A stretch of DNA of 64,000 nt from CAWCKS01 sp963796195 (GTDB taxonomy: Bacteria > Pseudomonadota > Alphaproteobacteria > Rhizobiales > Xanthobacteraceae). Positions 54,991-63,156 of this stretch are shown piece after piece. The DNA is taken from the NCBI GenBank assembly GCA_963796195.1, contig CAWCKS010000014.1, forward strand, positions 62,001 through 126,000, in the 5' to 3' direction. Position 1 is the first letter of the stretch. Each line of letters starts with the position of its first letter. The notes below the pieces were generated by a model, which was not told where the DNA came from, did no database searches, and saw nothing but the letters and a program-made list of their open reading frames with translations. Position numbers and translations under genes: made by a program.

Positions 54991-56490
54991 ATGGCCGCCA
55001 CTGATTCGAACGTCTTGAAGCTTGCGCCCGACGCGGCGCCGCCGGCTTACCGCAGCGCGCCGCACAATATCGAGGCCGAACAGAGCCTGCTCGGCGCCAT
55101 CCTGGTCAACAACGACGCGTTCTATCGCGTCTCGGATTTCCTCGAGCCCGCGCACTTCTTCGAGCCGATCCATCGGCAGATTTTTGAGACCGCCGGCAGC
55201 CTGATTCGGCTGTCGAAGCTTGCGACCCCTGTGACGCTGAAGACATTTCTACCGGCCGACCTCGATCTAGGCGGCATGACGGTCGCGCAGTACCTTGCCC
55301 GCCTTGCGGCCGAGGCGACCACCGTGATCAACGCCTACGACTACGGCCGCACGGTCTACGACCTCGCGTTGCGGCGGGAATTGATACGGATCGGCGAGGA
55401 CATGGTCAATGTCGCCTTTGACGCGCCGGTCGATTTCGCGCCGCGTGCGCAGATCGAGGACGCCGAGCGCAAGCTCTATGAGCTCGCCGAGGCCGGACGC
55501 TACGAAGGCGGCTTCCAGAAATTCTCCGGCGTGCTGACGGTCGCCGTCGACATGGCGGCGCGCGCCTACCAGCGCGACGGCAACCTGTCCGGCCTCGCCA
55601 CGGGATTGCGCGACCTCGACACCAAGATGGGCGGCCTGCAGTCCTCCGACATGATCATCGTCGCCGGACGCCCCGGCATGGCCAAAACCTCGCTCGCCAC
55701 CAACATCGGCTACAACATCGCGCGGTCCTATCAGGGCGAACTGCAGCCCGACGGGACGATGAAGACGGTCAATGGCGGCATTGTCGGCTTCTTTTCGCTG
55801 GAAATGTCGGCCGAGCAGCTCGCCACCCGTATCATCGCCGAGCGCACCGGTATTTCCTCCTCGACAATCCGCCGCGGCGGCATCTCCGAGAGCGATTTCG
55901 AGAACATCCGCGACGCCGCGGTCGAGATGCAGAACCTGCCGTTCTATGTCGACGAGACCGGGGGCCTCAACATCGCCCAGCTTGCCGCGCGGGCGCGGCG
56001 GCTGAAGCGGCAGAAAGGCCTCGATCTGTTGATCGTCGACTACATCCAGCTGCTGCAGGGCTCGTCGCGCCGCAACTCCGACAGCCGCGTGCAGGAGATG
56101 ACGGAAATCACGACCAGCCTGAAAGCGCTGGCGAAGGAGCTGGTGGTGCCGATCATCGCGATCTCGCAGCTCTCGCGGCAGGTCGAAAGCCGCGACGACA
56201 AGCGCCCGCAATTGTCCGACCTGCGTGAATCGGGCTCGATCGAGCAGGACGCCGACGTCGTGCTGTTCATCTATCGCGAGGAATATTATCTCGCCAACCG
56301 CGAGCCGCGGCCCGGCACGCCCGAGCACGAGAAGTGGCAAACCGAGATGGAGCTCGCCCACGGCAAGGCCGAGGTCATCATCGGCAAGCAGCGTCACGGC
56401 CCAACCGGTACCGTCAACCTGCACTTCGAAGCAGCGATCACGCGCTTCTCGGATCTGGCCGACGACGCGCGGCTGCCGACGCGGATGTAG
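54991..56490 (+). CDS. dnaB: Replicative DNA helicase DnaB
   Basis: The 499-residue protein is full length: an N-terminal helical domain (about 20-125, 'P-H-N-I-E-A-E-Q-S-L-L-G-A-I'), a linker, and a RecA-fold C-terminal domain. The P-loop reads G-R-P-G-M-A-K-T, with Ala231 where the usual motif has Gly, then Lys232. 'G-F-F-S-L-E-M-S', 'L-L-I-V-D-Y-I-Q-L-L' (Walker B) and 'S-Q-L-S-R-Q-V-E-x-R' follow. It is the ring helicase of the replication fork and moves 5'-3'. Confidence 0.96.
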   Translation: MAATDSNVLKLAPDAAPPAYRSAPHNIEAEQSLLGAILVNNDAFYRVSDFLEPAHFFEPIHRQIFETAGSLIRLSKLATPVTLKTFLPADLDLGGMTVAQYLARLAAEATTVINAYDYGRTVYDLALRRELIRIGEDMVNVAFDAPVDFAPRAQIEDAERKLYELAEAGRYEGGFQKFSGVLTVAVDMAARAYQRDGNLSGLATGLRDLDTKMGGLQSSDMIIVAGRPGMAKTSLATNIGYNIARSYQGELQPDGTMKTVNGGIVGFFSLEMSAEQLATRIIAERTGISSSTIRRGGISESDFENIRDAAVEMQNLPFYVDETGGLNIAQLAARARRLKRQKGLDLLIVDYIQLLQGSSRRNSDSRVQEMTEITTSLKALAKELVVPIIAISQLSRQVESRDDKRPQLSDLRESGSIEQDADVVLFIYREEYYLANREPRPGTPEHEKWQTEMELAHGKAEVIIGKQRHGPTGTVNLHFEAAITRFSDLADDARLPTRM

Positions 56491-56539
56491 GCGCATGTCC
56501 CGGAAAAGTGGGCACCGGTTTTCCGAAAAGGACATGCGC
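56491..56539. repeat. Palindromic intergenic repeat (REP-like), dnaB-alr
   Basis: A perfect 10-bp outer inverted repeat GCGCATGTCC (56491-56500) / GGACATGCGC (56530-56539) encloses an inner pair CGGAAAA / TTTTCCG. I know closely similar elements scattered in Bradyrhizobium and related genomes; the copy number here cannot be tested. It starts right after the dnaB stop and could also act as a transcript-end hairpin. Confidence 0.75.
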
Positions 56540-56651
56540 AATTATAATTATAAGGAATCCTGAGCTTATCCCGATCGCAGATCGGGTTGACCCTCGGTTC
56601 CCGCGGCGTATGGTGCCGGCGATTTCTTAAATCGCCGCATCGCCCAGGGTC

Positions 56652-57836
56652 ATGAATCAGCCGCCGGACCAAATGACATCAGCCGCGCCCGTGCCGGGGA
56701 TCGACGCCGCCGCGCAGGAACAGCTGAAGCATCCTGAAGCGACCGGCATTCTCACCATCGACCTCGACGCCATTGTCGCCAACTGGCGCCTGCTGTCGAG
56801 CCGCGCCGTTCCGGCCGAATGCGCGGCAGTGGTGAAGGCCAACGCTTATGGCTGCGGCATCGAGCCGGTGACCCGCGCGCTTGCCCTTGCCGGCTGCAAG
56901 ACGTTTTTCGTCGCCACGCTCGACGAGGCGCGCTTGGTGCGCAAGGCGGCGCCGACCGCTGTGATCTATGTGCTCAACGGTTTTTTCTCCCATACCGGCC
57001 GTGCTTACGTCGATCTCGAATGCCGCCCGGTGATCGGCGACATCGGCGAGCTTGCCGAGTGGGATGCGTTCTGCCGCCACCGCGGCATCAATCACGGCGC
57101 AGCGCTGCACATCGACACCGGCATGAACCGGCTGGGCTTGAGCATGGCCGAAGTGCAGGCGCTGATCCCGCGCATCGAGCAGGGCAACCACGGCGTCACC
57201 TTGGTGATGAGCCACCTTGTCAGTGCCGAGTCGCTCGACAATCCGCTGAATGGCAAGCAGCTCGGGGCCTTTAGAGAAATCGCCCGTCACTTCACCGGCG
57301 TCTTGGCATCGCTGTCGAACTCGTCGGGTATTTTCCTTGGTCCGACCTTCCTGTTCGACATGGTACGGCCAGGCGTTGCGCTTTACGGCGCCAACCCGAC
57401 GCCCGAAGCAGACAACCCGATGCAACAGGTAATCGATCTCAAGGCGCGCATCGTGCAGGTGCGCAACATCGAGCGCGGCGACCATGTCGGCTACGGCGCG
57501 ACCTGGACGGCGCGACGCCCGACGAAAATCGCCGTCATCGCGGCCGGCTATGCCGATGGCTATTTCCGCTCCGCCGGCGGCGTCGACGGCATGCGCACCG
57601 CCGAAATCATCATCAACCGCAAGCGTTGCCCGATCGCCGGACGCATCTCGATGGACCTGATGGCGGTCGACGTCACCGACCTGCCAAAACCGCCGCGCCG
57701 CGGCGACTTCGCGACGCTGATCGGCGGCGGCATCACGGTCGACGAGCTGGCAAGACACTTCGGCACCGTCGGCTACGAGGTGCTGACCAGCCTCGGTTCG
57801 CGCTACGCCCGCGTCTACAAAGGTGTGGTGGGGTAA
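56652..57836 (+). CDS. alr: Alanine racemase
   Basis: The 394-residue PLP enzyme has the PLP-binding Lys62 in 'A-V-V-K-A-N-A-Y-G-C-G'. 'H-I-D-T-G-M-N-R-L-G' follows, with the catalytic Tyr in 'V-G-Y-G-A-T-W', then 'A-G-Y-A-D-G-Y' and 'G-R-I-S-M-D-L'. It makes D-alanine for peptidoglycan. An N-terminal extension of about 30 residues precedes the barrel. It follows dnaB, a neighbour pair common in alphaproteobacteria. Confidence 0.95.
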   Translation: MNQPPDQMTSAAPVPGIDAAAQEQLKHPEATGILTIDLDAIVANWRLLSSRAVPAECAAVVKANAYGCGIEPVTRALALAGCKTFFVATLDEARLVRKAAPTAVIYVLNGFFSHTGRAYVDLECRPVIGDIGELAEWDAFCRHRGINHGAALHIDTGMNRLGLSMAEVQALIPRIEQGNHGVTLVMSHLVSAESLDNPLNGKQLGAFREIARHFTGVLASLSNSSGIFLGPTFLFDMVRPGVALYGANPTPEADNPMQQVIDLKARIVQVRNIERGDHVGYGATWTARRPTKIAVIAAGYADGYFRSAGGVDGMRTAEIIINRKRCPIAGRISMDLMAVDVTDLPKPPRRGDFATLIGGGITVDELARHFGTVGYEVLTSLGSRYARVYKGVVG

Positions 57837-57859
57837 CTTTGCAAAGGTGTTAGTTTTCG

Positions 57860-57982
57860 GTCATGCCCGCGCTTGTCGCGGGCATCCACGTCTTGAGGAC
57901 CTTCCGAGCGCAAAAACGTGGATGGCCGGGCATAGGCGAGCGAAGCGACGCCGTTCTTCGAACGGCTATGCCCGGCCATGAC
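57860..57982. repeat. Bradyrhizobium-type palindromic repeat, about 123 bp
   Basis: This has nested inverted repeats: an outer GTCATGCCCG / CGGCCATGAC (one mismatch), a CATCCACGT / ACGTGGATG pair, and a perfect 12-bp pair GGCCGGGCATAG (57924-57935) / CTATGCCCGGCC (57966-57977) enclosing the hairpin CCGTTC-TTC-GAACGG. I recall such 'ATGCCCG...GGCATCCACGT' elements as abundant in Bradyrhizobium intergenic DNA. It reaches to 23 bases before the next gene's start. Confidence 0.75.
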
Positions 57983-58004
57983 GGGTAGAGACACGTTCAT
58001 CGAG

Positions 58005-58763
58005 ATGCTCACCACCTCCTTCACCCTCCCCACCCTCGTCATCGCCATCCTCGGTGCACTGCTGGCCGGCTTCACCAACGGCTTCGCCGGCTTCGGCACC
58101 GCGCTTGTCGCATCCGGCATCTGGCTCTACGTATTCCCGGCGCCGATGGTGCCCCCGCTGGCGGTGCTGCTCTCCGTCGCCGGGCAGATCGTCAGTCTCG
58201 CGACGGTCCGGCACGCCTTCGACTGGCGGCAAACGCTGCCCTATCTTGCCGGCGCCGTTGTCGGCGTGCCCCTCGGGATCGCCGCGCTTGCCGCGGCATC
58301 CCCGCTAGTCATCAAGATCGCGGTCGGCACGTTTCTCGTCGCCTACTCGCTCTATCAGTTGCTTCAGCGCAAGAGCTTCACGATCGGCCAGCGGGGCGGC
58401 AAACTCGCCGATGGCATCATAGGTCTCGGCGGCGGCGTGCTCGGCGGCTTCGCAGGATTGTCGGGCCCGCTGCCGTTGATCTGGCTGCAACTGCGCGGCG
58501 GGCCAAGTGACAAGCAGCGCGCTACCTATCAGCCGTTCAACCTCATCGTGCTGGCGATGGCCAGCGTCGGGATGGCGCTCAGCGGACAGGTGACGTTGCC
58601 GGTGCTGACGATTGCGCTGATCTGCTTTCCTGCAACGTTCATCGGTGCGCTCATCGGCGCGCGCGCCTATGTGCGCGTTTCGCCGCAGACCTTTCAGCGC
58701 GTGGTGTTGGGTTTGCTACTGGTCTCGGGCTGTGTGTTGCTGGTGTCATCGATCGGACATTGA
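58005..58763 (+). CDS. Sulfite exporter TauE/SafE family permease
   Basis: The 252-residue membrane protein has about eight hydrophobic segments and the TauE/SafE look: 'G-F-T-N-G-F-A-G-F-G-T-A-L', a later 'G-G-V-L-G-G-F-A-G-L-S-G-P' repeat of the same motif, and 'P-A-T-F-I-G-A-L-I-G'. The family exports sulfonates, sulfite or related anions; the substrate is unknown. The ATG at 58005 is chosen, as the one at 57978 lies within the repeat element. A degenerate copy of its last 47 codons is found 1.5 kb downstream. Confidence 0.87.
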   Translation: MLTTSFTLPTLVIAILGALLAGFTNGFAGFGTALVASGIWLYVFPAPMVPPLAVLLSVAGQIVSLATVRHAFDWRQTLPYLAGAVVGVPLGIAALAAASPLVIKIAVGTFLVAYSLYQLLQRKSFTIGQRGGKLADGIIGLGGGVLGGFAGLSGPLPLIWLQLRGGPSDKQRATYQPFNLIVLAMASVGMALSGQVTLPVLTIALICFPATFIGALIGARAYVRVSPQTFQRVVLGLLLVSGCVLLVSSIGH

Positions 58764-58932
58764 GAGCGGAACTCCTGCGCACAATTTGCGTGCAGCGAAA
58801 CTTCCGCGAATTGGAGCCATTCCGTTTCGAGGGTTGCGGCGTCAGCGCATTTTCGACAATCCGGGTGCCTCGATATCACAGCGGCCGATGGCGCCCGTTG
58901 TGCTCGAGTGAAACGGAAAAGGGAAAGAGAAA

Positions 58933-60163
58933 ATGCTGTTCAGCGTGCCGAGAGGCCTGATCGCAGTTGCAATCGCGACCGCCGCGCTCTCGTTGACGAC
59001 AACTGCCTCGCTTGCGGAGAAGAAGTACGATACCGGTGCGAGCGACACCGAAATCAAGATCGGCAACATCATGCCGTATTCGCGGGCCCGCTTCGGCTTA
59101 CGGCGTGATCGGCAAGACCGAAGCCGCATACTTCAAGATGATCAACGAGCAAGGCGGCATCAATGGCCGCAAGATCAACTTCATTTCCTACGACGACGCC
59201 TATTCGCCGCCGAAAACGGTCGAGCAGGCCCGCAAACTCGTTGAAGGCGACGAGGTGCTGTTGATCTTCAATCCGCTCGGCACTGCCGGAAACACCGCCA
59301 TCCAGAAGTACATGAATAGCCACAAGGTACCGCAGTTGTTCGTCTCGACGGGTGCTGCGAAGTTCGACGACCCGCAGCACTTCCCGTGGACGATGGGTTG
59401 GGGCCCGAACTACCAGAGCGAGGCGCGCACTTACGCCAAGTACATCCTCGAAACCTATCCCGGCAAGACGATCGGCATCCTCTATCAGAACGACGATTTC
59501 GGCAAAGATTACCTGATCGGGATTCACCAGATCCTCGGCGAACAGGCGGGCAAGCTGATCGTTTCCGAGGTGTCCTATGAGACCAGCGTGCCGACCGTCG
59601 ATTCCCAGGTCGTGCAGATCAAGTCGGCCAATCCCGATATCTTCATCAACGTCGCGACGCCGAAGTTTGCGGCACAGGCGATCAAGAAGATCGCCGAGCT
59701 CGGCTGGCACCCGATCCATTTCCTGTCGAACGTTTCGGCGTCGGTCGGCGGGGTGCTGAAGCCGGCAGGCCTCGAGAATTCGCAAGGGTTGATCAGCGAT
59801 GCCTACATGAAGGACCCGACCGATCCGCAGTGGAAGGACGACGCCGGCATGAACGAGTGGCGCGCCTTCATGGACAAGTACTATCCCGACGGCGACAAGA
59901 GCGACGGCGCGACCGTGTTTGGTTATGGCGTGGCCGCAGGCCTCGTCCAGGTGCTGAAGCAATGCGGCGATGATCTGACGCGCGAGAACGTGATGAAGCA
60001 GGCCGCGAGCCTTGACTTGAGCATCGGCATCTACCTGCCGGGCTCCCGCATCAAGACCTCGCCGACCGACTTTGCGCCGATCGAGCAGACACAGCTGATG
60101 AAGTTCACCGGCGAGCGCTGGGAGCTGTTCGGCAAGCTGATCGACTCGCACGTCGAGCGATAA
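58933..60163 (+). CDS. ABC transporter substrate-binding protein, Leu/Ile/Val type (one apparent frameshift)
   Basis: The roughly 409-residue (corrected) periplasmic binding protein has a signal peptide ending near 'A-S-L-A', then 'I-K-I-G-N-I-M-P-Y-S-G-P-A-S-A-Y-G', which is typical of the branched-chain amino acid family. The frame breaks at about 59083, within TTCGCGGGCCC, and resumes cleanly; one extra base explains it. The fold continues to 'F-G-K-L-I-D-S'. No permease or ATPase genes lie beside it, so it is an orphan here. The ligand is unknown. Confidence 0.86.
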
Positions 60164-60221
60164 ACGCTAACTGCGGGGGCGAGCGGTAACGTCTCGTCCT
60201 CGCGGATTGCCGGTCAAGTCA

Positions 60222-60246
60222 GAGAGGCCCTTCTCGCTGGCCTCTC
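60222..60246 (+). terminator. Hairpin after the binding-protein gene
   Basis: A perfect 8-bp stem GAGAGGCC / GGCCTCTC with a 9-base loop lies 59 bases after the stop. No T-run follows, so it may act as a processing or protective hairpin. Confidence 0.5.
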
Positions 60247-60271
60247 GCGACAAACGTAGAAGATCACTCTG

Positions 60272-60415
60272 ATCTGCTTCCACGCTACTTTCATCGGCGC
60301 TCTGCTCGGCGTGCGCGTCTATGTGCGGGTACCGTCGCTAATGTTTCGGTGCGTCGTGCTGGGACTGTTGCTGGTCTCGGGCTGTATGTCGCCGGCGTCG
60401 ACGGCGGGACTGTGA
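60272..60415 (+). pseudogene. Remnant of a TauE/SafE permease (C-terminal 47 codons)
   Basis: An open frame without its own start reads I-C-F-H-A-T-F-I-G-A-L-L-G-V-R-V-Y-V-R-V and then 'V-V-L-G-L-L-L-V-S-G-C' to a TGA. This is nearly the same as the end of the intact permease at 58622-58763 ('I-C-F-P-A-T-F-I-G-A-L-I-G'), with several substitutions and a changed last stretch. It is the tail of a second, now truncated copy, so a duplication and deletion happened around the binding-protein gene. Confidence 0.75.
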
Positions 60416-60469
60416 TTGCCGATGTAGCGGGTCCAGCAACGCGTAACCGGGCACCATATGCGCTCTTGT

Positions 60470-60649
60470 TCAACCTTCCTCGGACACTACGCCGGAAATG
60501 ACCCTGTCCGCGAGCTCATTCAAATGGGCTTGCAGTGCTTCGATCGTCTCAAATTCTTTGAACTCGCCTCGGTCGAGTGCATCGATGCCGAGGCGGGTTG
60601 CTGCTCGAAGAATCTCAAGCTCGGTAGTGTTGGCCAAGTCATCGCTCAA
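60470..60649 (-). CDS. Short antitoxin-like ORF
   Basis: This is a 59-residue frame with only a TTG start at 60649. The sequence is acidic and helical ('T-E-L-E-I-L-R-A-A-T-R-L-G-I-D-A-L-D-R-G-E-F-K-E-F') and resembles small ParD/CopG-like antitoxins in composition. An in-frame stop lies just before the start and a one-base deletion at about 60640 would link it to an ATG. It may be a decayed or mis-sequenced antitoxin gene. A TGA-ended mini-frame overlaps its start. Base use is poorer in GC than nearby genes, which fits recent transfer. Confidence 0.35.
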   Translation of the reverse strand: MSDDLANTTELEILRAATRLGIDALDRGEFKEFETIEALQAHLNELADRVISGVVSEEG

Positions 60650-60830
60650 AGCCGATGTCCCATTCTAATGGATGACCGTTGTAGTGCTTGACGACCAACG
60701 AATGTTCTCATTATGTTCCCTTCCGAGTCAAGCGCCCCGGCAGCGTGGATTACGCCGAGCAATGATGTGGGAGCGCTCGCTAGCGGCGGTCTTAAGGTGA
60801 AGACTGCAAACTCCCTCATCCGATTCTTCA
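60650..60830. other. Region before radA
   Basis: No credible gene on the plus strand. The radA promoter should lie here. Base composition is lower in GC than the average of the window. Confidence 0.3.
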
Positions 60831-62252
60831 ATGGCCAAATCCGCTCCCTCCTTTGTCTGTCAGAACTGCGGCGCGGCCTATAATCGGTGGGCCGGCAAGT
60901 GCGAGGCGTGCGGCGAGTGGAACACGCTCACTGAAGAGAACGCTGGCGGCGCGGCGGTGCCGAACAGCCTGCGGCCGAAACGCAGGGGTCGCGCCTTCGC
61001 GCTGGAAAGTCTGACCGGCGACACCCATGACGCGCCGCGCACGCCGTCCGGGATGGCCGAGCTCGACCGCGTCACCGGCGGCGGCTTCGTGCGCGGCTCG
61101 GTGCTCTTGCTCGGTGGCGATCCTGGCATCGGCAAGTCGACCTTGCTGATCCAGGCCGCAAGTCTGATGGCGCGGCAAAAGTATCGCAGCGTCTATATCT
61201 CGGGCGAAGAAGCGGTGGCCCAGGTGCGGCTGCGCGCCGAGCGGCTTGGCCTTGCCAATGCGCCGGTCCAACTCGCGGCCGAGACATCGGTTGAAGACAT
61301 CATCGCGACGCTGTCGCAGGGCGCAAGATCGTCGCTGGTGGTCATCGATTCAATTCAGACCATGTGGACCGACACGGTCGATTCCGCGCCCGGCACGGTG
61401 ACGCAGGTGCGTGCCTCGGCGCAGGCGCTGATCCGCTTCGCCAAGACATCGGGCGCGACGCTCATACTGGTTGGCCATGTTACCAAGGACGGCCAGATCG
61501 CCGGCCCCCGCGTCGTCGAGCACATGGTTGACGCCGTGCTGAGCTTCGAGGGCGAAGGCTCACAGCAATTCCGGATTTTGCGCGCGGTAAAAAACCGCTT
61601 CGGGCCGACCGATGAGATCGGCGTGTTCGAGATGACCGGCCTCGGCCTGCGCGAGGTGCCCAATCCATCAGAGCTGTTCCTGTCCGAGCGCGACCTCGGT
61701 ACGCCGGGCACCGCGGTGTTCGCCGGCATCGAGGGCACGCGTCCCGTGTTGGTCGAGTTGCAGGCTCTTGTCGCGCCGACGGCGCTCGGCACGCCGCGCC
61801 GCGCGGTGGTCGGCTGGGACCCGGCGCGGCTGTCGATGGTGCTCGCGGTGCTGGAAGCCCACTGCGGCGTCAAGCTGTCAGGCCACGATGTTTATCTGAA
61901 TGTCGCGGGGGGCTTACGCATCCAGGAGCCGGCGGCCGATCTCGCCGCGGCCGCGGCGCTCGTCTCCTCGCTTGTGGGCGCGCCCCTGCCGGCCGACGGC
62001 GTCTATTTCGGAGAGGTCTCGCTGTCGGGCGCGATCCGTCCCGTCGCGCAAATGCCGGCACGCTTGAAGGAAGCCGCCAAGCTCGGCTTCAAGCGCGCGA
62101 TTCTCCCCGAACTGACCCGTGGCGACGGCGCAGGCGATGCCGGGCTTGCGCTGAATGCGGTTGCTTCGTTGACGGAACTGGTCGCCGAAATCGCCGCAAA
62201 AGGTAAGGGAAAGCGCGAGAATCTGAGCGAATTTCGCCGTCGGGACGGGTGA
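60831..62252 (+). CDS. radA: DNA repair protein RadA
   Basis: The 473-residue protein has an N-terminal zinc ribbon with cysteines 10, 13, 24 and 27, then a RecA-like ATPase with P-loop 'G-G-D-P-G-I-G-K-S-T' and the RadA-specific K-N-R-F-G motif ('V-K-N-R-F-G-P-T-D-E'). A Lon-protease-like C-terminal domain follows. It promotes branch migration in recombination. Its neighbour downstream is cvpA, a usual order here. Confidence 0.96.
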   Translation: MAKSAPSFVCQNCGAAYNRWAGKCEACGEWNTLTEENAGGAAVPNSLRPKRRGRAFALESLTGDTHDAPRTPSGMAELDRVTGGGFVRGSVLLLGGDPGIGKSTLLIQAASLMARQKYRSVYISGEEAVAQVRLRAERLGLANAPVQLAAETSVEDIIATLSQGARSSLVVIDSIQTMWTDTVDSAPGTVTQVRASAQALIRFAKTSGATLILVGHVTKDGQIAGPRVVEHMVDAVLSFEGEGSQQFRILRAVKNRFGPTDEIGVFEMTGLGLREVPNPSELFLSERDLGTPGTAVFAGIEGTRPVLVELQALVAPTALGTPRRAVVGWDPARLSMVLAVLEAHCGVKLSGHDVYLNVAGGLRIQEPAADLAAAAALVSSLVGAPLPADGVYFGEVSLSGAIRPVAQMPARLKEAAKLGFKRAILPELTRGDGAGDAGLALNAVASLTELVAEIAAKGKGKRENLSEFRRRDG

Positions 62253-62432
62253 CGGCGGCGTTTCCCGCCGCTATACAGGCCGCGCCACACACCAAGCTTT
62301 AATGCATGGAAACCATGATAGGCGACCTTGCGGGATCGGCCGCTGCCCCGTCATTTGGGGCAGCATGCGGCGGAGCGATTCGCCAAGAGAAGCCGGAAGT
62401 GAAGCCGGCGAATAAGCGGACCTGACGCGCGG

Positions 62433-63087
62433 ATGCCAATTACCCTCCTCGACATCATCGTGCTGGCCGTGATGCTGCTGTCGGGCCTGCTCGCCATGAT
62501 CCGTGGCTTTATGCGCGAAATCCTGTCGATCGCGGCATGGGGTGCGGCGGCGCTGACCACCCTCTACGCCTTCCCCAGGCTGCTGCCGACAGCAAAGAAC
62601 TATTTCAACAACGACACCATCGCGATGGTCGCCGTCATTGCTGGCGTGTTTCTGGGCACGCTCCTGGTCGCCACCGTCATCACCTCCCGAATCTCCGACA
62701 TGGTCCTGGACTTCGCGGATCGGCGCTCTCGACCGGACGCTCGGGTTCCTGTTCGGGCTCGGGCGCGGGCTTTTGATCGTGGTGGTCGCCTTCATGTTCT
62801 TCGCCTGGCTGGTTCCCGACAAGCAGCAGCCGGACTGGGTGCGCTCGGCAAAATCCTTGAGCGTGCTGCAATCGAGCGGCGCCTGGCTGCAATCGCTATT
62901 GCCGGACGATCCCGAAAGCACCATTTTGAAGAGGTTCAAGAAGAACAAGCCCGACGACGAGCAGACCGACGCTGCGCCTGACATCCGCAGCACGGCGAGC
63001 GCCGCCAGTTCCGATGGCGGCTATGGCAAGGGCGAGCGCGACGGCCTTCGCAAGTTGATCGAAGGCAAATCGGTCGCTGGACGATAA
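62433..63087 (+). CDS. cvpA: CvpA family membrane protein (one apparent frameshift)
   Basis: The CvpA protein starts with 'L-L-D-I-I-V-L-A-V-M-L-L-S-G-L-L-A-M-I-R-G-F' and has four hydrophobic helices. The frame breaks at about 62711 after 'D-M-V-L-D' and resumes as 'S-R-I-G-A-L-D-R-T-L-G-F-L-F-G'; one extra T explains it and restores a GACTC site and a 217-residue protein. The C-terminal third is polar. CvpA was named for colicin V export but more broadly affects envelope stress; it precedes purF as in E. coli. Confidence 0.9.
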
Positions 63088-63156
63088 GTTTTCGGGCCAG
63101 CGACCTTGGAAACGTGGCTAAGCGAGTGCGGTGACAACGGAACGAAAGGCGCTGAG

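Noticed and set aside
57978..58004. Earlier start for the TauE/SafE permease
   Set aside because: The ATG belongs to the intergenic repeat and has no ribosome site.
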